This document shows, piece by piece, positions 34,613 through 44,922 of a DNA stretch of 64,000 nucleotides. A program made the translations under genes and the position numbers. This DNA comes from Phytophthora quininea. Its lineage: Eukaryota > Oomycota > Peronosporomycetes > Peronosporales > Peronosporaceae. The stretch is taken from contig JAAVTG010000581.1 in assembly GCA_011947345.1 (NCBI GenBank), positions 310,001 to 374,000 of the forward strand, written 5' to 3'. The stretch's first letter is position 1, and each line of letters begins with the position of its first letter. Below the pieces are notes generated by a model. That model was not told where the DNA came from. It made no database searches and was given only the letters and a program-made list of their open reading frames with translations.

Positions 34613-36150
34613 TTACGGCGCCACCGGGGTGAAGGCTTTGCGTGGAGGGTTGAGCGGGGCCGTGATTTTCTTCTTCGACTGGGTCGTTGCCTCCTTAGCC
34701 TTCACCATTTGGTCCATCTTGTCCTTCACCCGTTGCGCGTAGTTCTCGTCCACTTCGTTGAAATTCTTGAGCGTGCGTTCCTGCACTGGTTTCGAAGCGT
34801 TCACAAGTGAAGTCGCGATGTTGTCCGTGAGTCTCTCGCGAGCGTCTTCATCCAGCACCTTGCGGTAGAACACTCGCACTTGAGAGAGGTTGTCGTCATA
34901 GGCAGAGGAGTACTTGTCCACCACCGAGTGTTCTCCTTGGTACGAATTGTAGCGCAGTGACTCAACTTCCTCGGGACCTCCCATGCTATTCGGGAAATAG
35001 GTTGGCGCATCGCCCATATTCCCGTTCACAGTCATAAACCCGTCGCGTTGGTACGTCTGCGGCTCCTTCAGCGGTCGATTGACTGGAATTTGCTGGTAAT
35101 TCTTGCCGAGACGGTGACGCAGCGTGTCTGGGTACGAAAACAGTCGCCCCTGTAGCATTTTGTCCGGCGATGGACCAATTCCTGGCACCATGTGTGATGG
35201 CGCGAACGCGAGCTGTTCGATCTCGGCAAAGTAGTTGCGGGGTTCTGGTTCAGCACAAGACGTCCGACTTCTTGCAGCGGAAAGTCTGCATGCGGCCAAA
35301 TTTTGGTGACGTCGAAGGCGAGAAACTTGTGCTTCTTGGCTTGCTCCGGGGTCATCGTCTGGATGTACAACGTCCACGACGGGAATTCCTTGGCCTCAAT
35401 CGCTTCATACAAGTCGCGGTTCGCGTAGTCCGGGTCTGCTCCAGCCAAGAAAGCAGCTTCGTCCACGGGCAGGTTTCGGATCCCTTGGTCAGTCTTGAAG
35501 TGATATTTCACATACGTCAACTCGCCGTCCGCGTTCACGTTGGCGAACGTGTTGCTGCCGTAGCCGTTCATGAAGCGATAGCCATCAGGAATTCCGCGGT
35601 CCGAGAAGAGGAACGTCTGCTGGTGCAATGACTCTGGACGGAGCGAGAAGAAATCCCACACCATGTTGGCGTCTTTCAAGTGGGAACTCGGCAGACGCTT
35701 CTGCGAGTGGATGAAGCTTGGGAAGAGGATCGGGTCGCGGATGAAGAAAATGGGCGTGTTGTTAGCCACGAGGTCCCAGTTGCCGTCCTCCGTGTAGAAT
35801 TTGAGAGCGAATCCTCGAGGGTCCCGCATCGTGTCGGCGCTTCCCGACTCACCCGTGACGATGGAAAACCGAGCTGCCACGGGCGTTCGCTTGCTCACCG
35901 TCGAAAACATTTTGGCGCAGCAATATTTAGTGATATCGGAGTGAGTCACCTCGAAGTACCCAAAGGCACCGCCGCCCTTGGCGTGCACAACACGCTCGGG
36001 AACTCGTTCGCGATCGAAATGCGAGATGTGGTCGATGTACGCAAAGTCTTCCAGGACGATCGGTCCTGTGGAGCCAGCAGTAGCCGACGCCGTCAGTCCG
36101 TATTTGAACATCGGAGCTCCATTGCTTGTCGTGCAGATTGGTGGCGCCAT
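34613..36150 (-). CDS. Heme catalase (monofunctional, clade with small subunits)
   Basis: About 510 residues. It converts hydrogen peroxide to water and oxygen. Catalytic His lies in [15 protein letters not shown] (near 35980). The Asn site is in [16 protein letters not shown] (near 35760). The proximal heme tyrosine is in [14 protein letters not shown] (near 35125). The N-terminus [13 protein letters not shown] needs no signal peptide and no clear peroxisomal C-terminal tripeptide is seen (ends A-F-T-P-V-A-P), so a cytosolic enzyme is likely. One frame break near 35245 falls in a C run; restoring one C gives [14 protein letters not shown]. No intron is visible. Catalases of this type protect against host oxidative burst in related pathogens; that role is inferred. 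Confidence 0.93.
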
Positions 36151-36266
36151 GGTGACGAGAAGTTGTCAGTGTACTGGTTGCGACCAAGCAGATTCCAAAC
36201 TGACCTCCAACTTGGAAGGGCCCAACAAACCAACGGTGTCAAACCCAACAACATTCCCCGTCCCTG

Positions 36267-37028
36267 ATGCCTGCAATCGTCTCAAGTCTGAGAGAGGACA
36301 AGCACAGAAAAAAAAACCTCCTCACACATTTCGCATTACTGAACGATTTTGTTCCAACGGCCAAGCAGTCCCAAGAACAGCACGCAAGTCATCAGTGGGT
36401 TTTGGCTGTCATCACCCACCCCACGACAACAGACGATGCCTTCGTTAGGCATCTTGATCATCACCTGCTTGCCATCATAGCCGAAGTCGTGCTCTTTACG
36501 GATTTTAAACTTGTAAGGGTCACTGGCATCTCCCGAGAGGAAGCGATGCGGATGGTCCCCAACGCAACGCCAACAGACACAACCGGTATTGGTCACGTAC
36601 AGAATCCAACTCCACTAGCAGCAATCGGAACCAAACGGATAGTTCTCCGCTGCGACCCTCAGCCTGGAACCGTCGACACGAACACGCCTTCCCACCACCA
36701 CATTTACATCAGCGACTCGGCCGTTCATGTGCATGACAAAGGATATCCGGTCAATCATTTCCTGCCAAGTTTCCGTCGCGGGTGGTACAACACGAAACTT
36801 TGGTGGGGTCTAGAGAACCGAGCAACGGATACAGCAATGCTCAACAAACCTTTAAATCCAGGAGCACTGATGTCCCTAGCTCAAGCTGTTGGTTGGCACT
36901 TCGAAATGGTGAGTAAATCTTGTACGCCGAAACCTCACTTCGGTTGCGAGGTTCGCAATTTTGCTGCCACTCCATAGGAACTCGCGGGCGTCGTCAGTTT
37001 TCGGGAAAACCAAAGGTGTGGTCCGTGA
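36267..37028 (+). CDS. Hypothetical soluble protein with one intron
   Basis: An open frame of about 214 codons diverging from catalase, 116 bp from its start. Intron 36909-36977 (GTGAGT...CATAG, 69 bp) has strong splice sites and the second exon adds 16 codons to TGA at 37028. The product has no signal peptide or membrane segment. It is His/Pro/Thr rich in the middle (S-H-H-H-I-Y-I near 36700) and ends with an aromatic patch (W-Y-N-T-K-L-W-W-G-L). I do not recognise it. Support is the long open frame, the splice signals and divergent placement; there is no homology. It could be a chance ORF. Confidence 0.4.
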
Positions 37029-37200
37029 AGCGAAAGTTCTTTGAAGGCACGTCTGGGAGATATACACGGCGTGGACGGCGGCGCAGTCAGTGTTATTCGC
37101 TCGTAGAGTTTCCCCGATGGTAGATCTACTGGTAGCGCACGAAAAATAGTAGAAGGCGTTGAATTGGGGCGGATTGCCATGGCGCTGGTAGCGACTTGTT

Positions 37201-37680
37201 TTAAGGTTCGCACTGGCAATTCATTGCAGGGCAACCTGAAGCCAATCGATTGGAGCTGCACAACCACTTCTCCCACTCGGCCGCCATCTCGGCCGCTTTC
37301 GAAGCAAGAAACTTCATCAAAGTATGCTTCAGGACGACACGGAGCGGATTGTTTGGGACTGTACAGCTCCTGGGACTGAAAGTCTCCATGTCTTCGAGGA
37401 CAACAAGTGCTGACAGTGTACCTGCTCGTTGGAGAAGCACGTTTAGTCGTGCTTTGATTTGATCCGTCAGAACAACGGCGGCTGCGTAGTGGACTAGCTG
37501 CAGTTCTTGTGCGTGGGAGTGGCGTAGTATCCAATCGAGATCCGAGCATCGAGGGGTTTTCTTGGCTAGAAGCAGCAACTCCTGCGCGTTGTCGGGGAGG
37601 CTAGAGTCCACCAAGAGGAAGTCGTCGTCGGACCGCACGATAACTTCTGGGCTTGAGGAGAATGGCCAAGTGCGGATCAA
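37201..37680 (-). CDS. Hypothetical 159-residue ORF downstream of a membrane-family fragment
   Basis: The predicted product is hydrophilic and mostly helical, with S-D-D-D-F-L-L-V-D near its start and repeated Leu/Ala patches (L-V-H-Y-A-A-A-V-V-L-T-D). Directly upstream, in the same frame and separated only by a TGA, lies a remnant of the membrane family's N-terminal block. It may therefore be the altered C-terminus of a recombined gene. Unrecognised otherwise. Confidence 0.3.
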   Translation of the reverse strand: MIRTWPFSSSPEVIVRSDDDFLLVDSSLPDNAQELLLLAKKTPRCSDLDWILRHSHAQELQLVHYAAAVVLTDQIKARLNVLLQRAGTLSALVVLEDMETFSPRSCTVPNNPLRVVLKHTLMKFLASKAAEMAAEWEKWLCSSNRLASGCPAMNCQCEP

Positions 37681-37800
37681 CCGTCACTGGGTTCGTGTGT
37701 ACTCGTCCAGAGCTCTCAGTCGATCGATGGAATACCTTCGACCACTGTGACTCAGCTGCAATATAACCACTGCATGCTCAAGCCTCCACGCCAACACCTT
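37681..37800 (-). pseudogene. Fragment of membrane family N-terminal block
   Basis: About 35 codons: I-L-Q-L-S-H-S-G-R-R-Y-S-I-D-R-L-R-A-L-D-E-Y-T-R-T-Q followed by TGA. This is the family's diagnostic N-terminal motif without the membrane segments that should follow. It points away from the plus-strand remnant that starts at 37822. Confidence 0.65.
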
Positions 37801-37821
37801 TCTTCGGAAAGTTAATCCATT

Positions 37822-39151
37822 GTGGCCGGTCCTGATAGTGTGTTTTTATCGCAAGAAAGTATCCTGCTCCAGACCCTGCAGGCAGATGGCGTGCAAACTA
37901 CTGCATCTGGAGCATCCTCGATCAACGTGTTGATTGTGCACACGGTGGACGACGTCGTACTATTGATCAAGCAACACTTCTTGATTCCTTTGTGCGTCGG
38001 CGTGAATATTCACTCGCAGCTGCGAATCGCAGCCATGGGTTTGTCGTCTCTATGGACGTTACCCATTCCGTTCATGGGCATTTCCTGTGTGGCGTTCTGG
38101 TCTCTCTCTTCGTGGTTTGGCTTCGAGTCATTGCTGGATCGAAAACGTTTTTTCGCATTCTAGCCCAACGGTGGAAGTTGCTGCTGTTTGTGTGCTACTC
38201 GAAGCCACGCAGAACTCTTACCAATGGCTGGTCATCCCGTTACTGCCCGTTCTCAAACTCATCATGAAGAACCTGCTCGCTCTCACCATTTCCCACATAA
38301 AAGACGTGAAGCCCGAGGTGCACGGTCGACCTGCTCAACGCTCTCTGCGCAGCCTCGTGCATGCAAAGCGACGTCGATCAGCGTGCTTGCACGGATCATG
38401 GCGATTGATATCTCCCAATCTGCTTTCGAACTGTTTATTTAATCTCTCAGAGCATTTTGTCACGCCTCCACGTGGCAGCAAGAGATGAAGGCGGTGGGGC
38501 CAATATGCTTAGTTCGGTGCGAGTGATCAGCCGTCGCTATGCTCACACAACGAAAAACATGGACTGGAATTCGAACGAATTCCTGTCTGCAGTATCGAAA
38601 GCACGGCCCAAAAATGAGAAATCTGATAGCGTTGTTGCCGTCACCTAATGCTGATAAACCCAAGACCCGAAAAGAGCCTTGTCTAACAATTGCAGACGTG
38701 GTGGTTCTCCGAGAAACGTTAAGGGGTTCTTTTCACTTCCGAGTGTGCCATTCTGGACGAGTACTTGGAGGCGGTCATCCCCTTGCTGTACGGGTGTTTT
38801 ACCCTAGTGGTAGCGCTTCTTCCAAGCACTCCACATCACACCGAGACGCAGGTATCAGCATTGAATGCGTATCGAGCACAGTGGGGGGTCTTCTCGTATG
38901 CGCTGCTGGAGATCAATTCGTTTGCTTTAGTCGTCACATTGATGAGCCGCATCCGAGCGCTTCACCTGCTGGCGTTCATACTAGAAACGCATATGCAAAC
39001 AAGTGATCTGGGTCTTGATGACCTTGCGAGTCTTTCACTTTGGTAAATCTGACTTTTTGAACTTGGATTTTGAGGATTCTGCTTACGTGTTCCTGCCTTA
39101 GGTGTGGACTTCACGTTTCGATTTCCCTGGATTTACCCCAGGAATCATTGA
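37822..39151 (+). pseudogene. Membrane family copy 8, decayed
   Basis: Pieces in correct order but several frames: S-Q-E-S-I-L-L-Q-T-L near 37850, L-W-T-L-P-I-P-F-M-G-I near 38055, then V-I-P-L-L-P-V-L-K-L-I-M-K-N-L near 38230, a damaged D-L-L-N-A-L-C...C-M-Q-S block near 38330, and M-E-A-V-I-P-L-L-Y-G-C-F near 38765. L-E-T-H-M-Q leads into a junction lacking the V-L-M-T-L-x-F-R-V-V-H segment. The final intron and last exon survive (V-D-F-T-F-R-F-P-W, stop at 39151). Both the N-terminal block and part of the core are missing, so it is not functional. Confidence 0.7.
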
Positions 39152-39305
39152 AGCATTCCTTGTGGGAATGGAAAAAATGGCGAGTACTGAGCAATCCGAT
39201 GAAATAACCGGCACTATATTTTTGAGGTGCACTTTGAAGTCGACCTCATTGACAGGAGCTTTGGTTTACAATTCGCGCTCGATTTTGCTCCACTTTCTTG
39301 GCAAT

Positions 39306-41065
39306 ATGATTGCTCCGGCTCCAGGACCTAATGCTACAGAAACTCGTACCCGTGGAAGTGCCATCGTGAAGAGGAAAATATTGTCGTGGCTTCAGCAAGC
39401 AGCCCAAGTTTGGTTCTCGCTGCAGTTGAGCCACCACGGTGGACAATATTCCATCGAGAGAATGGTGGCACTGGACGAGTACACTCGGACGACTCCCTTT
39501 TGGGTCTTGCTTGTTTGCTTCTTGACGCCGATGCCCATGATCGCTCTCGTGCTTGCTCAGGAGAGTATTCCTCTCCAAAAGCTTGAGGATGGTTGGAGAG
39601 TGAACTTTGGCATCTGGATTCGACTAGCAATACTTGGCGCGGTGGTGAGCCACGGGATTGCAGTCCATGCAACATTTATGCTTGACGGTGTTGCCTTATC
39701 GGCACTGCAATTGGCACTGATTGGAGCTAGCACAGCCACGACGTACGTTGGTGTCGTCATGTGGATCTCAGTATTCTGGACATTTCCCATTCCGTTCGTC
39801 GGCAGCCCCATTTTGACTTTTGTAATGCTGCTCTGGTTTCGCATCGTCGCTGAAGGGAAATCTGCCGTCGGGTTCTGGGCCAGCCATACAAGCTTTTGAA
39901 GCTCACGTGCTTCGTGTCTTCTCAAATTGTCATGGCGATTCTCTACCCTTTGTTCCAAGTTTTATTCGATCGGGTGGTTGACACGCCGTACACATTTCCC
40001 GTTCTGATGACACTGCCAGTCGTGAAACTCATCATGAAAAATGTGCTATCAAAGACGCTGAGCCACTTGAAAGATATGATGCCAGAGTCCGTCATTTACA
40101 CTGTCAACTTTTTCAATGCTCTGTACATCGCAACGTGCATGCAGAGTGCAACCTCGACGACGACAGTGGCTGGGATTATGGCCGTCGATTTCGCGCAAAG
40201 TGCCATCGAACTCTACGAGATCCACCACGCGACCAAAACAATTGCGGCTCAAATGCACGTAGCTCTGGGAACTGAACAATACAGCGACAGCTTCCTACTT
40301 GCTGTTCAAGAGCTCTACGCACGGGCCGGGAGAATTGAGCGACCGGATATTCAGATTCACTCGTGTCTTCACTTATGCTACGCTGTTCAAATGCGAGAGC
40401 GAGTCGAAAATGACGCCGAGAAAGATGGGAGAGCTCCTGCTACTGGGAAAGATAAACAACACTCGCTGGCCTCAATTTTTCCTATCGCAGCAGACAGTCG
40501 GCCATCGTCGCGATGCAATCAAAGCACGAGAAAGCCATCAACCAAATTGCGCTCTGGCGGGTTAACCTCTTCTCAGATGAATGCGCTTCGGCGTACTTGG
40601 ACAGTGCTCTTTACCTCGGAGTGCGTTTTGTTAACCGAATACTTGGAATTCATCATCCCCATGCTCTACGGATGTTTCATCGTCGTGGCGGTGCATTTCC
40701 AGAGTGCAAAATACCACAGTGAGTTGGCAAGTATCACGGCAGAAAATCTTGCGAGCACTGTCCGCAGTTTGTTTGTCTACTCTCTGTTGGAGTTGGCGTC
40801 CTTCGTCATGCTGATGGTTCTAATGCGACGGAACTGCGGGATGCGAGGGATGCACCACTTGGCATTCGTGCTCGAGACAAACATGCCCTCATTCAGGGAA
40901 AGCAATTGGTCTGGGTTTTGATGACGTTAGCATTTCGAGTGGTACATTTTGGTAAGACTACTACGGTTCATCGCACAGTTCATAGGTCTAACTAGTTTTG
41001 TTGCTCTGTGGTCAGGCGTGGACTTCACCTTCCAATTTGCTTGGATCGGCCATCATCGTGAATAA
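39306..41065 (+). CDS. Multi-pass membrane protein, family copy 9
   Basis: A full set of family blocks is present: Q-L-S-H-H-G-G-Q-Y-S-I-E-R-M-V-A-L-D-E-Y-T-R-T-T at 39420-39500, T-P-M-P-M-I-A-L-V-L-A-Q-E-S-I-P-L-Q, G-W-R-V-N-F-G-I-W-I-R, and F-W-T-F-P-I-P-F-V-G. These lead to M-P-E-S-V-I-Y-T-V-N-F-F-N-A-L-Y-I-A-T-C-M near 40080, a hydrophilic loop at 40290-40560, and C-terminal segments with Y-L-E-F-I-I-P-M-L-Y-G-C. Intron 40952-41015 (GTAAGA...TCAG, 64 bp) and last exon V-D-F-T-F-Q-F-A-W-I-G-H-H-R-E. Frame breaks near 39875 and 40890 (a CCC run) are single-base. Start chosen at 39306; an in-frame ATG at 39168 would extend the N-tail. Function unknown. Confidence 0.75.
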
Positions 41066-41124
41066 ATAACCTGGTACTTTAATTTCGAACACAGCACACA
41101 GCCAAAGGAAAGTCTAGGTAAGAT

Positions 41125-42922
41125 TCATTCGTTAACTTTATCGTGCAGCCACAGGAACTGGAATGTGAAATCAACACCTACGACTTGAGTTAGTGAATGA
41201 ATAACAAACAAAATTCATGGGCGACGCGCCAAAAATGTAGCACTCGGTGAGACAGCGTGACGAGGACCCACGCCATGAGTTTTGTCTGGATGAGAGGCAT
41301 GTGGGTTTCCAGTACAAACGCCAGTTGATGGAGCGCCCGCATGCCGCAATTGCGTTGTAAAATAAAAGCCAACTCTCCAAACGACAGGAATTCTAGTAGG
41401 CCGTAGATAAACACGGTTTGAACGGTGAACGTCACGTTCGTCGTTGTGACCCCGTCCAGTTCGGTGTGGTATTTTGCGTTTGGTAGATGCACCATCATCA
41501 CCATGTAGTTCCCGTAGAGTAGTGGGATCACTACTTCCAAGTACTCCGCTAACACAAGGCATTCCGATGTGAAGAAAACCTCCAGCGTGTCGTGCAGCAC
41601 CATCGTTGGCGGAAGAAGGACCGACGATGTTCGATCGCTCGCAAAGGAACCGATCTCTTTGGGACGAACTTCATTAGTCTTCTTCCAGTTGGGTTTTAAG
41701 TTGCCAAAGTGTGCACCTAGCGATGGAAAACCCTACGACTGCGTCTGTCTCGTCACTTTCGTGAATCCCCGACATTATCGAGAACAAAGCTCCCAGCTGT
41801 TGACAGTCGATGGGGTCTGTATGGATAAACTTGAATACCTCCTCTGGCTTGTCGTTTGAGCTTCTTCGGGTTGTCGTAGAGCAACCTAATTTCGGACAGC
41901 AAGCTGGTTGGTCTGGTGGTCGAGTCGGTCGCTTGTTGGAGTTGCGCCAAGATAGTTTTTGTACTGCGATGCAGTCGAAAGAGCGCGAATGCAGCGTGAT
42001 AGAGATCGGCCGTCATTATCACCGCCACTGTCGTCGTAGAACTCGCTCGCTGCATACACGTGGCCAGATAGAGAGCATTGAAGAAGTCAACGGTGAAAAT
42101 GACCGTCTCTGGGACCAAATCTTCCATGTGAGAGACTGTCATGGACAAAATGTTCTTCATGATGATCTTGATCACTGGGAGGAGTATCAACACGGCCAAT
42201 TCATAAGAAGTATCTGCTGCCCGTTCAAACAAGACCTGGTAGGTCGGGTACAGAATTGTCATAAAGACCTGGATGAATATGAAGCTCAAATACCGAGCGA
42301 GTCGTTTCCGACGAGCCAGAAGTTTGTTAAACGCTGCGCTTCCGACGACGATGCGGAATACACCGATCACCACGACCACGAAGACCATGTTGAGCGAGAT
42401 TTGGATGGACGGGATGGGGAAAGTCCAGGAGTCTGCGATTGCCATGGCGACTGGCAGGATTCCGACGCATACGCCAATGTTCAAAGCAACAAGTTGGCGC
42501 GACGAGAGTGAGAGCCCGCCAACCATATGCGGTCCATGGACGGCCATCGCGTGGGTGAGGACTGCGATCAACAGAGCGAATCGAAACCAAAGGCCGAAGT
42601 TCAGACGCCATCCCTCAGAAATGTTCTGAAGCGGAACCATTTCTTGCAGTACTGTGATCAGCACCATCGGTAGTGGCGTAGCGAGACAAATCAGCAACAC
42701 CTTCGAAAATGACGTCCATTGCGTGTGTTCGTCCAGAGCAACAAGCCTCTCGATAGAGTATTCGCCCCCGTGGTTACTCAGCTGTAGGGACATCCACAGA
42801 CGAACCAGCTTCGAAACGTAGTAGTGCAGACTTCTTTTGAGTGTCGTCGTTTGATTTGCCGTGGACTCGATTTCCTCAAGATGAATTGCGTTGCCTTTTG
42901 GTGCAAACGCCATCAGCAACAC
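41125..42922 (-). CDS. Multi-pass membrane protein, family copy 10
   Basis: A minus-strand copy that is uninterrupted from 42922 to 41753, with Q-L-S-N-H-G-G-E-Y-S-I-E-R-L-V-A-L-D-E near 42755. T-P-L-P-M-V-L-I-T-V-L-Q-E-M follows, then G-W-R-L-N-F-G-L-W-F-R, a YLSFIFIQVFMTILYPTYQV segment, V-P-E-T-V-I-F-T-V-D-F-F-N-A near 42100, and C-terminal parts Y-L-E-V-V-I-P-L-L-Y-G-N-Y near 41545. One break lies in the loop near 41700. The last exon (41125-41177) reads V-D-F-T-F-Q-F-L-W-L-H-D-K-V-N-E. The donor after C/L-H-F reads GCGCGT where other copies have GTACGT or GTAAG, and an extra T precedes it, so splicing may be impaired or use a GC donor. It is tail to tail with copy 9 (59 bp between stops). 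Confidence 0.72.
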
Positions 42923-43016
42923 GGACAGTCAGGACTTGTCGACAACAGACTCTTGGCAAAAATACCGCCTCGCCTTTTTAGTGCACGAAACAAAGCACGA
43001 CGTCCTACTTCCACGG

Positions 43017-44809
43017 ATGTCTCGCGTTCGGGGTGGTCCTCAACAGGATTCGTTGCCGAAACAACTGCATCCTACGCGTCGAAAGCATCAAGAAGGGTGC
43101 CTCGCGTTTCTGACTCGACAATGGTCAAATTTGCAGCTCAGCCGTCGCGGAGGAACATACTCAGTCGAGCGGATGCTGTCGCTGCACGAATATACAGAGA
43201 ATACCTCTGTCTATCGAGTGTTTCTCATGTGTATTTGCACGCCGCTGCCTATGTTGGCGCTCATACTTGGCTCGGAACTGATCCCTCTGCAAGACCCCGA
43301 GGACGGGTGGAGCAAGAACGTCGGCTTTTGGATCCGCTTCGGTCTACTGGCTGCCACCATTAGCGTCTCACTCTGCAACCACGCCACCTTCATGATCGAC
43401 AGGTTTTCGCTCTCGCATGTGCAGATTGCGACGATCGCTGTCTTCATTGGAGTTACGATCCCTTCTTCGGGATACCCGTCGCAGAGTGGTGGGTGTTCCC
43501 GTGCCGTTCATTTCCCTGGTTCTCGAGAGCTGGTTCCTACTGGAGTTGGTTGTGCTACTGCGCGTCGTTGCTGGCCGAGAAATGTGGAATCGAATACTCC
43601 CTCAACACCAGCAGATTGTTCGGTATTTGCTGTTTCTCATGGCGCAGGCGTCGCTATCGGTGATTTACCCTGCTTACCAAGGTCTTTTAATGCAACAAAC
43701 CGTTCCAATTACGAGCTCCCAACCTTTCTGCTGCTGCCGGCGATCAAACTGGTGATGAAGAACGTGGTGGCTCGGTCCATCACCTCACTCGAAGATATGG
43801 TCTCAGAGGAAGTCATCTTCTCGGTCAACTTTTCCAACGCCTTCTTTCTTGCGACGTGCATGCAGAGCGCCTCATCGACGAATACAATCTTGATCATGGC
43901 GTTTATTCACTTGAAACTGGAATTGAATTGTATCGGAGCCACCTGCGAACGCAAAACATCTCCAGACGCTTCCGAAAAAATCACACTGCTGATAAACACC
44001 ACCTCCCACTGCTGTCTGCAGTTCGACAGCTCTGTCATAGCACAGAGAGCCTTGATAAACATTTCAGGCGTGGATGTGGCATCCGATTGCGCTCGAACTA
44101 TATCCTGCAATCTCCCGCTCATGCCTGGCTTACGGATCATGAGAATTTACGAGACGACAGCCGACTGGCATCGGGTGATTTTGTCGAGCTAGTTCGATTG
44201 GCGCCTACGCATACCCTGATAAACCCCATCGAGCTCGTAATCTTCCATTCGCTCTCGGGTCGGTCCAACCACTGCCAGCATCTTCTGTGAAATTGGCATC
44301 ACTAGACAACGTTTCTTCTTCGAGGCCTCGACGCCAACCGCTTCTCAACGAAGCGCTCGAAGTTTTGTACACGTCAGAATGTATCGTGCTAACGGAATAC
44401 CTCGAGGCGATTATGCCAGTCGTGTATGTCACGTACCTCACAGCTGTGATGACTCTCCCTAGTGCTCAGTATCACATCGATCTCGAATACACCACCAATG
44501 AAAACGTTGACGCCACAGTCTCAAGAGTCTTGATCTACGCGCTGCTGGAACTAGCGTCGCTGGTGATTTTAGTCGTGTCGATGCTGAGAACCTGCGGCCT
44601 GAACGTGCTGTACCAGTTGGCGTTCGAGCTGGAAGTTCAAATGGTCATGGTGCAGTGCAAACTGATGGCCTGGGGATTGATCACAGTGTGCTTTCGAGTA
44701 TTTCACTTTGGTAGGTGCTGCTGCATTTGGCTTATTCTGTGGATGGCTGTTTAATGGTTTTGATCTGACAGGTGTGGATTTCACCTTCGGATTCGCTTGG
44801 GCAAGATAA
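43017..44809 (+). CDS. Membrane family copy 11, frame-broken, possibly non-functional
   Basis: Starts divergently from copy 10. The ATG at 43017 was chosen because an earlier one at 42891 lies inside the copy 10 coding region. Blocks present: Q-L-S-R-R-G-G-T-Y-S-V-E-R-M-L-S-L-H-E-Y near 43135, T-P-L-P-M-L-A-L-I-L, G-W-S-K-N-V-G-F-W-I-R, V-P-V-P-F-I-S-L-V-L, V-S-E-E-V-I-F-S-V-N-F-S-N-A-F near 43800, Y-L-E-A-I-M-P-V-V-Y near 44400, and the F-H-F-G junction. The intron is 44711-44771 (GTAGGT...ACAG) and the last exon V-D-F-T-F-G-F-A-W-A-R ends at 44809. At least four frame breaks (near 43490, 43690, 43900, 44270) exceed the usual one or two in sister copies, so decay is possible. No nonsense substitution was seen. 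Confidence 0.6.
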
Positions 44810-44884
44810 GTCGTCTCTGGGATGAAGATTTCAACGGTTACTTGAACAGTCTGCAATTAGTTGGCGATTTTGCTTTCTCTTTCC

Positions 44885-44891
44885 TCATTCT
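44885..44891 (+). promoter_or_regulatory. Inr-like core promoter element of copy 12
   Basis: TCATTCT, matching the oomycete initiator consensus TCAYTYY, lies 32 bp before the ATG at 44923. A CATTTTCG stretch just downstream resembles the flanking promoter region usually seen 3' of the Inr. Confidence 0.45.
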
Positions 44892-44922
44892 GTTCGCAAC
44901 CAGAATCCATTTTCGTCGTTCG

